A stretch of 64,000 bases of DNA. Origin: Alnus glutinosa (lineage: Eukaryota; Streptophyta; Magnoliopsida; Fagales; Betulaceae). The stretch covers positions 24,517,628-24,581,627 of the forward strand of contig NC_084897.1 in NCBI RefSeq assembly GCF_958979055.1, written 5' to 3'. A program made the position numbers and the translations under genes. Below, one piece after another: positions 24,401-36,500 of this stretch. Each line of letters starts with the position of its first letter. Positions within the stretch are counted from its first letter, which is position 1. The notes beneath the pieces are model-generated. The model saw only the letters and a list, made by a program, of their open reading frames with translations. It had not been told where the DNA came from and made no database searches.

Positions 24401-25019
24401 TATCTTTCACTCTTCATGAGTGCACACTTCAAGCAGCATCTTGCCCAACATGTTCATTTACATCTTCAAAAGCCTGCTTCTGCATATATAGGACAATAAA
24501 AACGACAATAAATACACCTTGAAATACAAAGGTGAGCCAAGCCCAACGTCCAAAACTCTTTTGACATCCTATCTTAGTGCTCACATTAATCAGCATGTTA
24601 CTGCATGTATGGATCTAAAATGAATCCAAATTTCAAATTTAACTTTATTTAGTTGGTTAATGGAATGCTGTTTATGTATTCCTTACCTTCTCTATTTAGC
24701 CAACGTATAGAGGATGAAGTTGCTCAAAATCATATGAAACAGAAAAAAGAATGGAGGACATTCCCGGCACTGCATTCTTTTCTTCTATATATTTCTGTTT
24801 ATTCTAGTTATGGCCAAAGGAGCACATCTGACTTAATTTTTGATAAGTAATAAGAGTATATCATAGTACTTAATACTGCCATAATTTTATCAATAATCTC
24901 ACTAGGAACAAAGCCCATCTTGGAAACGATGAAATCTCTCCGCATCTCTAGCAATTCATCAACCGACTACTTCAGATGAGAAATCTAATTGGCCAAGTGT
25001 GAGAATCTTCATAACTTAG
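24401..25019. other. Spacer within the duplicated region
   Basis: Non-coding and AT-rich, with scattered weak similarity to 23.34-23.92 kb. The 65-codon frame at 24653-24850 has no recognisable domain. Confidence 0.4.
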
Positions 25020-28000
25020 TTCTTGAGGATTCCAATACCATGAAGCGAAATAGCCATGGATAGCATCCAACTGTCATGATACCAAAAACATCTCCTCCTC
25101 ATCCAAGTCCTACAACACAAATCTGCATCAGGAATAAAACCCTTATTTTTTTACCTTCTCAATTAGTTCTTCTAACATTTCAGGTATCTTTTTACGTCTT
25201 TGGTGAGACCAATCTTCAGCTTTGGAAGTATGAACATCCTTATCAATATCCACCGAACTCATTGCAGAAATTTTCTTCAACTTCATATCCTTCATTGCAC
25301 TTTTCACCTCAATAAACTGGTTCCAATTTCCACAGGAAGCATAATGCTTCGACAGCAGGGCATCAGTCCTCTCGTCCTCTGGAGCAAACTCCAGGGCTCT
25401 ATTTACAACTCTTTCTGCCATGTCCACTGCTCCATGAATCTTACAAGCACTTAAAAGTATTCTCCATAGGACCACATCCGGATCTTTTACGTGTTCTATT
25501 AACATTTCAGCCTCTTCAAGTCTCCCAGAACGTCCCAGCAAATCGACCATACCATGCTAGCATAGTGATCTGTGGACAATTCGATATTTTGATTGTCCCT
25601 GATGATGGCAAAGATTCGGCAGCCTTCTTCAACTAACCCAGCATTGTTGCACGCTAAGAGAACATTCAAAAACGTGACGTCATTGGGCTCAAGTCCCAAA
25701 TCCTTCATTGTGTTGAGTAGTTCAAGCGCTTCATATGCAAAACCATTTTTGGCATAACTACAGATCATGGAATTAACGGATACCACGTCAAATTCAATCA
25801 AAGCATCAAAAACAGACCTTGCCATTTCTGTATTTCCACACTTACCATACATGTCAATGAGGGCGACACTTGCATACTTATCTCTATCCAAATTTAATTT
25901 CGTGGCTATGTCATGGATTTGTCTTCCTTCCTCAAGCTTTGCAAGCTTTGAGCATGCCTGAAGGGCAGTAGATAAAGTGAAAGAATTAGGGATTATTGAA
26001 CTGCGAATCATTTGTCTAAATTTTGCCAAAGCAATGCCCTTTCCGGCCACCATTTTGCACGAGACCCACCATAAGAGATGTCCAAGTCACCTGGTTCGGA
26101 TTAGAAAAGCGTTTAAAAACCTTTAAAGAATAAATTATCAAGCCACATCTGGAATACATAGTAAGAAGTGAAGTCTGAGAGGCAACAGCAGATTCGAAGC
26201 CGGATTTCATGGCTAGACCATGAACCAATTTCCCATTTCTTGAATCCTTTAAATTCCCACAACTGATCAAGATGCTTGCAGTAGTAAACTCATTAGCCTT
26301 AACTCCTTCATTGATCATTTTTCCAAAGACCTGGAGAGCTTCACCCTCTTCACCGTGCTGGTTGTATGTTGGTTACAACTAGGGGTGTGCAGCGGTTCGA
26401 AATTCAGTTAAATCGGCGAAGTCGGTTCGATTAACTGACATGGTCGGTTAAGTCGGTTAATTTGCCGACATTTAACCGACAAGGAAAAATTTCGAAATTT
26501 TCGGTTTTGGCGGTCGGTAAACAGTCGGTAGGCGGTCGGTTAACGATCGGTTAAAGCGGTCGGTTAATCGGTTTTGGGTAAGATTAAGCCTTAAAATGGG
26601 CTTTCTGGCCCTTCTTAATTTGGGCCTCATTTTTTTAATGGGTCAAAGACTCAAAATAATTTTAAGGTTTATATCAATATGGTTTATTTTTTAGACAGTA
26701 TTTGGGCCATTTGGCTATTTGCCACTTGCCAGCAAGCCCAGCCTGGCCAGCCAGCACTCAGCACTCAGCAGGGCCACTGGGCAGTCTAGGCCAGCAGGCC
26801 CAGCACGACAGCACCACCAGTAGTAACCACACTTGAAAATCAACTAGCCCATTCAAAATTTCAACTGAAAATCAAAATTATTTTCTTAATTTCTTATACC
26901 TTATTAACCTTAAGGCAATAAGGCTTGAGTCCTTTTTACTGTTTTACATAATTTTTTTTTTTTTAAAAAAAAAGAAAAACTGGAAAAGTGGTCCAGTGGC
27001 AGAATAGTAGTGGTCTCGGTGAGTCGGTGACTGCAAATGTGAATTGTGATTCTGTGAAACACTGAAAATTCGAAATATGCATTATGTACAATTGTGTTGT
27101 GCTTTCAAGTTTTACTGCTTTGTGTCTTGTGCGGCTGTGCCTTTGTGCAAAATTCCAAAGACCAAATTGAAAAATGAATCAAAATGTCAAATAGTGAAAT
27201 ACTCAAATGTAACCCTGGTGGAGCCCTTGTCACGTGGGGAAAGCAAAGCACCATCACTGCTGCACTGAGCAGTCGGCGACTCGGCACTGGGCAGATGACT
27301 AGGTCAGTAAGGTCACCGACTCACAGGTGGCCAGGTGGGGACTGTGGGGTCGTGAGGACTCGGGGTCCCGGGGAGGCGTCGCCGCAGCCGGCAAGCGGCA
27401 GCAAAGAAAATGCCAAATCCAAATGGAAAATGGAAATTATGGAATGGCGATGGCCAATCAATGGAGAGGGGATCCGGGAGTCGGGACCGGAAATCAGGAT
27501 AGCCAGACTGCCAAAGCCCGAAAGCCGTCCATCAAGGCGTCAACACCGTCAAGGTTAGGGCAACTGGGCAAGGAGGTTCACGATTCACGAATCATGAAAC
27601 AGTCGAAAGAGATGAAGAGCGGAAGAATGCGATGAATATATACTCCATACAAAACAGAGTCATTTCATGTGTAACAAAACGACACCGTTTTGACCATTTT
27701 GTGGTTTTTTAAAAAAATCAATTGAAACGACGTTGTTTCTTTATCACTAAAACGACGTCGTTTCAATATAGACGGTCGGTTAACCGATCGGTAATCAGTC
27801 AGTTAATTTTCGGTTCAGGTCAGTTCGAAAATTCGGTTAACCGCTTAACCGACCGCCTACCAAACAGACCAATATTCAGTAAAAAGATTCTCTTCCGACT
27901 ACCGAACCGAATTTTATCGATTAAGTCGGTAGGCGGTCAATTTCGGTTCGGTCGCGGTTCGGTAGGCGGTAATCGGTTAATTTGCACACCCCTAACCAAC

Positions 28001-28765
28001 AATTAAAGCTGTAAATAAAACCACGTCTTTCTCCGCAACGCGGTCCATCACAAGCCTTGCATCTCTCAATTTACCAAACTTAGCATACATATCAACAAGA
28101 GCACTGCCAACAAACACATTAAAAACCTCCAAACCCAAAACCACGGACAACCCATGAGCTCTCCGGCCTTCAAGTACAAGACCCAGATCAGAAAAAAGCC
28201 TTGAAGACACTGGAGAACGTGTACTCATCGGGTAAAACTCCCTCCAAAGCCATCCTCTCATAAAGCCCAATAGCATCTTTACTCCTTTTATGGCTAGCGT
28301 AAGAAGAAATCATTGAGTTCCCCGTAACTATGTGCTTATTATGCAATTCATCGAATACTTTGACGAGTATCCTCGACACTACCGCACTTAACGTACGCAT
28401 CCATAAGCTTACTGCCCTACATTTAGGTAAAAACCAGATTTGATTATGCGGGTCTGGATTTTCCCCACGTCTGTTGAGGACCTCTCCTCCGTACATAGTT
28501 GAATAACTTGAATCAGAGATGAGTAAGACTGTGAGGCGCCCTCGGTGAGGCTTGTGCTGTTGAAAGAGGCGCCAAAGGAGTTTTGACCAAAGCACGTAAA
28601 AGCTTTGAGGTGGAGTTGGTTAAGTTGGCCTAGTCTGCTTACATTGATTTGGACGGTAGAGCTCGTGTACCCATTCAAGAGCATGGGGAAATAAACGGCT
28701 ATAGAGTGCGGACTGCGTTGCATCCGCGTCTGGGAGGAAGAAACTGAAAGAGCACTGTTTTGCAT
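25020..28765 (-). pseudogene. PLS/E-class pentatricopeptide repeat gene, disrupted
   Basis: Read on the minus strand, a PLS-type PPR protein can be followed from MQNSALSVSSS (28765) to an E/E+ C-terminus (LEELIEKVKK, then FVL.DLDEEEM). Intact relatives edit or process organelle transcripts. Repeat signatures include VFVGSALVDMYAKFGKLRDA, SVALIDMYGKCGNTEMA and VDLLGRSGRLEEAEMLIEHV. The frame is lost at least five times: near 28.41, 28.19, 26.04, 25.55 and 25.14 kb. It is also split between ...FTALIVG (27995) and YNQHGEEGEALQVF (about 26368) by a 1.6-kb hAT element. The N-terminus may carry an organelle presequence. It resembles, from memory, Arabidopsis At5g65570. With this many lesions it is a pseudogene, unless the assembly has errors. 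Confidence 0.85.
26380..27994. mobile_element. Non-autonomous hAT-type element inside the PPR pseudogene
   Basis: The ends are TAGGGGTGTGCA (26380) and its reverse complement TGCACACCCCTA (27983-27994), typical of a plant hAT group. Many CGGTCGGTTAA-like motifs lie in opposite orientation inside each end, plausible transposase-binding sites. The interior of about 1.6 kb has a GC-rich block (27.2-27.6 kb) but no transposase frame. No direct 8-bp TSD is seen; instead the left flank carries an inverted 13-bp copy of the target (see findings). Confidence 0.85.
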
Positions 28766-28861
28766 GTCGTATATGGTATATATATATATATTACGGTTTT
28801 GTGGCTTAGGGTAGGGGAAGGAGAAATAATAATAATATGATTTTAAGGTAAAAAATTTCAT

Positions 28862-29265
28862 AAAATAAATATAGAAAAATTCAAAATCAATCTACGTGTT
28901 ACACTAATTTGCAATAAGTTCTATGTAATATAAAATATTACAAGAACTCGCCGTCCTATGCAAAAAAATAAAAAATAACACACAGATCCTTACATACAAC
29001 TTTCGTCTAATTTCTTATAAAAATAGTCAAATATCACGTGAACACTAATTAAATTATGACACATCTAACTCATAATAATAATATATGTATTTAAACCAAA
29101 AATAAATAAAAATTCCTGGAGTGGGGTGGCCGAATCACCTCAAATGGACAGAGTTGGTTCAGTCACTCCAAATATGCTCGGGGGATGGTCTCGGCTACCC
29201 CAAGGTGGCTGGACTCTATTTGCAGGAGGTAGAACAAAATAATCTTGAAATAGAGTAGGCCTTCA
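28862..29265. other. Intergenic
   Basis: Non-coding. 29110-29215 has diverged GGGGTGGCCG and AAGGTGGCTGG text related to the GGCCACCCC hairpin family. Confidence 0.4.
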
Positions 29266-30081
29266 AAGCATTCTTAGTAACCTCACCAAAATAAATTTTT
29301 AGTCAATTTGATGAAAACACGAAAAAAACACTCTTAGCAACCTCACCACTTTAACTAAAAAGTTTTGATGAGTGAAATTACTCGCCAATTCTGACAAATA
29401 ATATCCATTCACCAGCTCCCTCACCAATTTTACTTTTCTCTCACTCACACGATCACAGCTCACGATTAGTTCCGAAGTTGGTTCTATTTGCTGAATATTT
29501 TCGAGACTCTGTCTCTCTCCCTCACATACGGCGCACGTCATAAGCAGCATTACTATTATCTGCTGCAGCTGCCAATTCCATCAATCTCTCATAGTCTATC
29601 TCAGTGGACTTGAACTTCAACTTGATTCCTCGATGGGTCCATGACCTGATACAAAGGAGCGCCTCTGCAGTTTCATGTGGCATACTTGCTTATCTATTCG
29701 AAAATATGACGGTTAGCATAAAATAAATATTCATAAGTATGATCATTTGGAAAATATAAATTTTTAAAATATATGACTATTAGGATCAAATAAATATTTA
29801 TAAATATGACCGTTAGAAAAAGACAAATTTTTAAAAACATGACCATTAAAATAAGACAAGTATTTAAGAATATGATCGTTAAGAAAAGACAAATATTCAA
29901 AAAAATATTAAATAGAGAAAGAATAAAGAAATCTAAAAAAGTATTATTTAAATAGAATATTAAATAGTTAAAATAGTGAGACTGCTGGGAGAACTTAAAA
30001 AAATGGCTCACCAGAATAGAGAAAAATGGTTTTTAACTATTTTGGTGAGTAAAATTTGGTGAGGCTAGTAGGAATGCTCTT
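29266..30081. mobile_element. MITE with AGCATTC(C/T)TAGTA(G/A)CCTCACCAAA ends, copy A
   Basis: The left end AAGCATTCTTAGTAACCTCA and the reverse complement of the right end AGAGCATTCCTACTAGCCTC are inverted repeats, followed by TAACTAAAA-type arms. A tandem array of about six 37-bp units (TATGACCGTTA...AATATT) lies inside at about 29699-29912. A related element lies at 38.97-39.56 kb. Confidence 0.6.
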
Positions 30082-30559
30082 AGAGATCGTATCTAGTACC
30101 ATGTTAAAAACCAGAGAAAACGACGAAGGTAAACAAAGAAAGAAAAACTTCATACAAACTGTATATTTTCTTGATGATTGATCATGTAGATTACACAATA
30201 GGATATATACAAGAAAATTGAGAGACAATCCCGTAATTACATGGTGCGTATTAACTATGATTATTATTAACGTGGAAGTCACCACCGTAAAAGGAAGAAA
30301 TTATCCTCGCTCCGCAAGCTCAATAGGTGATCGACAAAATTCCGGGCCGGATTTTTCTTTCTCAGTTGATTTGTGAGAGGTGAGTGAATGACGCCCTTAA
30401 TTTCCTTTTTTGCTCAGATTCTCTTCCATAAGAGCTTTAAAGTAGAATCTGCACATAAGTATGAGAAATGCACCGATAACAGCTACTCCTAAAGGACAAC
30501 TAAAGTGAGCAACACAACCTAGCTGTCAATCAATCACTTGATGATTAAATGAGATGAGA
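30082..30559. other. 3' flank of the KH-domain gene
   Basis: Non-coding; holds the 3' UTR of the minus-strand KH gene and spacer. Confidence 0.4.
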
Positions 30560-33500
30560 CTAATGATATGGTGTTTTCCCTGCAGATTGGATGAAGGCTT
30601 GAAGCAAGCTCTGGGCTGCAAGGGTTTTATCAGGTGTCCCTGAAATAACGACCCTCCCTTCTCTTTCACCAGGACGAGGATCATGCACTTCGACTTTTGC
30701 ACCTGAAATCTGATTCAGATTACCAAATGAAGAGGTAAAAGATCTAACTGACTGCAAGGGTTAGCACAATTTAAATGAAAATGTTTATATGTTTATGTGT
30801 GGATGCATATAAGCGTGTTTATGCTTATTCACGAGGATAAAGCGTAAAAGATGAATACAACACAGTCCACAGAACCACAACAATAATTCCTTTTGTCTTT
30901 GTATAGGTAGTTACCTCTATTATGCGATCCAAATTGGTCCCATCTTGACCGTAAACAGAGCCAAAAACATGTTCAGAAATCAAAAGTTCGACCGTTGTAT
31001 TTGTCACAGTAGCAAGGTTGTTTCCACTGCGCACACAAAAAAAAAACAATATCTATAATATACACACACATAAATGTATGGAAATTTTGAAGGGCAGATA
31101 TTTGCAGCTAAATAGGTCTTAAAGAATGTTAAATCTTTTGATTTTCTATCAAAGGTGATTAATTTTATCAACGGCCCCAATACGTCACTGTTATGTTTTT
31201 AGTAAAATGAAATAGATTTGCATCTAAGAAGCTGAGGGAAAGCATCCAAAGGAGTTTGGATCAACCCATTGCATTTTGCTAAGGGATAGAAGTACAGGTT
31301 GGTTCTCAGTATAAAAGCACCACCATAATCAATAAACAATGCCCTTTTTTTTCAAATAAGTATTAAGATGCCAATTTTCTTCCTCTTTGTCCCTTTTCTC
31401 TTATTTTATCTAGATATTAAAAATTCTGTAATATTAAGTAATCATCTTAAACCATCACCCTTTGCATAAGTTAATAAACACTAAAGCTGTTATACCTAAA
31501 TTATAGAAATATATGCACTTCAACTGAGGCCCTACCTATAGTAGTCCCCATCCAGCCACCTAGAACTATCCAAATATCAAACTTTGAATATATTATATGA
31601 GAAAGTGCATGCAGAGCAATCTCACTCCTCCCTTGGTTCACTTGTATGAAAAGAAAAGACAAGAAAAGAAAAGAAAGGACAGCTTCCGTAGTTGCACAAT
31701 ACTGACCTCCCGAGCTCTAAATCACCACCAAAGGTTGTCAAGCACCTTTCATGATCTGAAATCCCTGCGGTTTGTCCTCTTCCCACAGTCTGCAATTATA
31801 GCCACCCCAAAACACTGAGGCCCTTACAGTGAACTACGTATTTTTGAAGAATCTGGAGAAAGCAATGACAACTGCAAAACGATGAGAAGGGGAAGAGAGA
31901 GAGAGGGGGGGTTCACCTGTGGCAACTGCAACAACGGTGGTGAAGAAACAGCACCTTTGTTGTGGGGAACAGTGTTGTTTCTCACAGGGCCCTCGTTCAC
32001 TCTTACACAGCGGGATTTTGCTCTTGCTTCTTTGAACACCTCACTGGGCAAAAATTTATCCCTCAGACTACCAGTGACTTGAAACAAAGCATTCTGTACA
32101 CTTTTATACTCTCCTGTAATCTGCACAAGTTACATGTTTTTCTTTCAGTATAAATATGGCTAGCAGTTGACACCAAAAGTTTCTTAGTGGTTGGAGTTTA
32201 AAACAAGGACTCATAGCTCTCCATAAATGCCTGAAAGGCCATCTACATTAGGCAATCGCCCAACATCACAAGATATAGATTTCATTCTTTATAACAATTA
32301 GCTGTCGAAGTTTTGTTGGTAGACGACAACTTGCCAAAATGCAATCACAAGAAAAATTAAGCAATAAGGACCTGAAAGGTATCACGCATGCAGGTATCCT
32401 ACAATGAACATATAAATCTCTCTTATTCTTTCCTTACTTAGCTGAAATTAAGCATATAAATCACATGTAGAAAAATCTAGCAGGGCTATCCTAAAATTTT
32501 GAAAAGAAAAGGAAATTATCATGTATCTAAGAATTATAATAACTCAAAATTAACTGGATAACCCAAAAAAGAAGTACTGATATGGAAAATGTATGGTTTT
32601 AAAAAGAAAAAATTTAAAAAGAAAAGAAAAGAAAAGAAAAAAGCAATTCATAAACACCAAAAATAAAACAACACTTTCACAACATAAGGTGATCATCAAA
32701 ATCAAAATCTCACAACATACTCTAGTTCAGTTGTGTTGATTAATAAATATGAATCTGTAAGATCCTTCAAAAATCACAGTTGAATTTAGATAAATATGAA
32801 AGGTAATCTCACCTGTACTACTACATCATTCACTAGAGCACAATCTAAAATCTGGTCTCTTTCCAATATCAGTATGTCAGCACCAGTGACTTCTCTCATT
32901 TCTGAAAGTACCTTACCGTTATTGCCACTCAAAAAAGCAACCAAGTCTGATGAAACTAGAAGCTTGGCTGTAACAGGTCTACCCTCACTCCAGCCTGATA
33001 GATTTCCCTTTCCAATGACACCCTCGATAATTCTACAGAACACAAGAACTACAGCATTTTGTGCAGGAGAGTACGCTGATTCAAGGTTCTACAAGATATC
33101 AAGTCAACCCCAGATCAATGATAAAGATGATATAGGGGACTGTGAGTGTGTGCATGAGTTTGTGATCCAGAAAGAATTTTTTTTTTAAAAAACAAATGTA
33201 GAATATTTCTACAAAAACTACTCCACTAGTGTCAGAATTAATGGTAGAGCTTCTACAAATTACAATAGCACAACGAACCTCCCATGCAGAGATGGTGACA
33301 ACACGGTCACGGGACTCAGTTAATGGAGATGAAAATGATATAGAAGCACCAGCTTCATTCTGCAGCGCTCTGACAACGGTCCCTTTTTTGCCAATCACAC
33401 ACCCAGCCGCATGACCAGAACACAGCATTCTGAACACAACTTCTTGTCGTGTACCCTTTCTGTCTTGGCCCGAAACTACTCCATCAGCACGTATCAGTGT

Positions 33501-36500
33501 CGACAATGTATTGGCATTTGAAGCACTATGCCCCAAATTTCCAGGCAAAGGTGGTAATGGCGAACTAAGATGTGAGAAAAGCTCTGCATGCGGCTCAGGA
33601 GAGGCTCCATAGGAAGAGCTTCCAAGAGGTCTTCTTAAAGGGGTTGGGGCTTTGCCTAATGATAGACAATCTTGGAGACAAGTAGAACCATCCGGTTCTT
33701 TCTTTACAGCCAAAAAGCCATCTGTAATCTGCTCCCTCACAGTGCAAACAAATTCTCAGATGGGAAAAAAGGAGCAAATTTTTTCTCTGCTTAGATATGT
33801 CTACCAGTCTAGCTTTGATGTGAACCAGATTCTATTTTATGTTCAGGTAAAATTACCTTAAGAAAAAATTTAATGAAGTTGGCAACAAAAAAATAAGGTG
33901 TCGAACCAAAGCTAATCAAATATTCATGAAAATTGCCATTAAAGCTTCAATATAAAGTAATCATATAAATAAATATACCATTAAGTCGATATTTATGTCC
34001 CGGAATTTCTTTCTCAAAGAAAATACTTACTACAAAAGTAATAGATTAGCATAGGACATAAGTAGATTGGGCACTAATAGCTCTGGCCTCCTTTTGGTGC
34101 TCTAAGAAAAGCAAAAATGAAGGAAAAGAAGGAAATTCCAAAAGTATTTCACTTCCATAAAGCATTTTTTATTGCACTTTTGCTTTCATTTCTCTCATTT
34201 TCTTTCCAGAGAACCAAACATGGGGCCTGAATCCCATGGCCAAAAGAATTCTCTTTCACCTGAATCAATTCATCTCCCTTTACTTTTGCTATTAGTTGCC
34301 TAATCTACATATTTTTTCTAGGGAAAATTACATTTTAGCCCCCCAAATTACCACCCATTTTTCAACTAGCCCCACAAACTGCCAACACTCCGACTCCGGC
34401 CCCCCAAACTACCAAAACCTTTGAAAAATGCCCTATTTAGCAAAATATCCCCATATTACCCCTATCACGTGTCATTTTTCAATTAAAAAATAATAAATAA
34501 ATAAATTAACAGGCCACCCCATTTTCCTTATTTTTTTAAAAAAATTAAGTTTTTTTTAGTTTAATTTTTTATTTTTTATTTTTTATTTTTTATTTTTTAT
34601 TTTTTATTTTTTATTTTTTATTTTTTATTTTTTATTTTTACTTTTCTTCTTTAAAAACATATTATTTTTTAATGGAAAAATGACACGGGGCAGGGGTAAT
34701 ATGGGGATATTTCGTCAAATGGAGCATTTTTCAAAGGTTTTGGTACTTTGGGAAGCCGGAGTTGGAGGTTGACAGTTTGTAAGGCTAATTACAAAACAGG
34801 CGGTAATTTGGGAGATAAAATATAATTTTCCCTTTTTTCTATGTTGATCTTTTGCTTTTGAAAAGAAAGAATTTTCGTTTGAAGTGAGGCCTGTGGAGTG
34901 AACTATATACTTTTGAAGAAGCTGGAGAAAGCAACGACAACTGCAAACAGGGGGGTTGTGGGGGGGATTTCCACCTGCTGTAACCTCAATGCTGAAGAGA
35001 GAGCACCTATGTTGTTGGGAACAAGATCATTTCTCAGAGGCTCCTCAGTCACTCTTATATAAGGCTTCTTTGCTCTCACTTGACTATCCCTCAGACAACC
35101 AGTGACTTGAAACAGAGCATTCTTTACACTTTTATACTCTCCTGTAATCTGCACAAATTACACGTTCCCTTTTCAGTATAAATTTGGCTAGCAGGTGGCA
35201 TCAAAAGTTTCTTACCAGTTGAAGTTAGAAATAAGGATTCATATGTCTCCCTAAATGCCTGAAAGGCTGCCAACCAGTTAGGCAATCCACCAACATCAAC
35301 ATCACAAGATATAACCTTCCATTCTTTATAGCTATTAGCCATCCAAATTTTGTTGTTATATATAATTTGCCAAGATAAAATCACAAGGAAAAATAAAGCA
35401 ATAAGACTAGGAAGATATCACGCATGCGTGTACACATACACACATGGGATTCCCCAACAGTAAACATATAAATATTTCTTCTTCTTCTTTTCTTATTTGG
35501 CTCGAATTAAGCATACAGATCACATGCACAAAATTCTAGCAGAGTTATCGTAGAGTTTTGAAAAGAAAAAGACATCATCATGTATCAATGTATTGTAATA
35601 TCTCGAACAAACAGGATAACGAAAGAAAATTACTGAACGGACAATATATGGTTTACTAGAAAACATACTTCATAAACACTGAAAATAAAGAAACTTTTCA
35701 CAACACACAAGGCAATTATCAAAACCAAAAGCTCACAAAAAGCTCTTGTTCAATTGTGCTGATTAATACTATAAGATCCTTCATATATCACAGTTTAATT
35801 TAGATAAATATGAGAGGTAATCTCACCTTGACTACTACATCATTAACTGAAGCACAATTCAGAGTCTGCTCCCTTTCAAATGCCCATATGTCAGCACCAG
35901 TGACTTCTCTCATTTCTGAAAGTACCTCACCGTCATTGCTACCCAAACAACCAACCAAGTCTGATGCAACTAAAAGCTTAGCCATTACACGCCTACCCTC
36001 ACTCAAGCCTGATACAAATCCCTTATCAGCGACAGCCTCAATAATTCTAGCGAATAGAAGAACTACGGCTTTTTGTGCAGGAGAGCAGGCTGCTTCAAGG
36101 TCCTACAAGAAATTAAGTCAACCCCAGATCAATGATAGCACATTTATACAAAATTACTCCACTAGCATGAGAATTAATGGTAGAGCTTCCAGGAATTATG
36201 GTAGCATGACAAACCTCCCAAGCAGAGATGATGGCCACACGCTCGCCGGACTCGGTTAAAGGAGCTGCAAACATTATAGAAGCACCAGATTCATTCTGCA
36301 GAGCTCTGACTATGGCCCCTCTTTTGCCAATCACCCAACCAGCTGCATGATTAGTACACAGCATTCTGAACACAACTTCTTGTTGTTGTGTACCCTTTAT
36401 GTCTTGGCTGGAATCTCCTCCATCGTCAGCTCGTATTGACCAATTGCTATTCAAAGCACTAATCCCTGAGTTTCCAGGCGAACTAAAATATGGAGAAAGA

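Noticed and set aside
34903-34975. Longer exon 4 of the KH gene running to a stop
   Set aside because: The downstream copy shows that an exon extension with a GTAAGG donor existed, but that donor is gone here. The shorter CAG/GTGG donor keeps the frame and is preferred in the model, although read-through remains possible.
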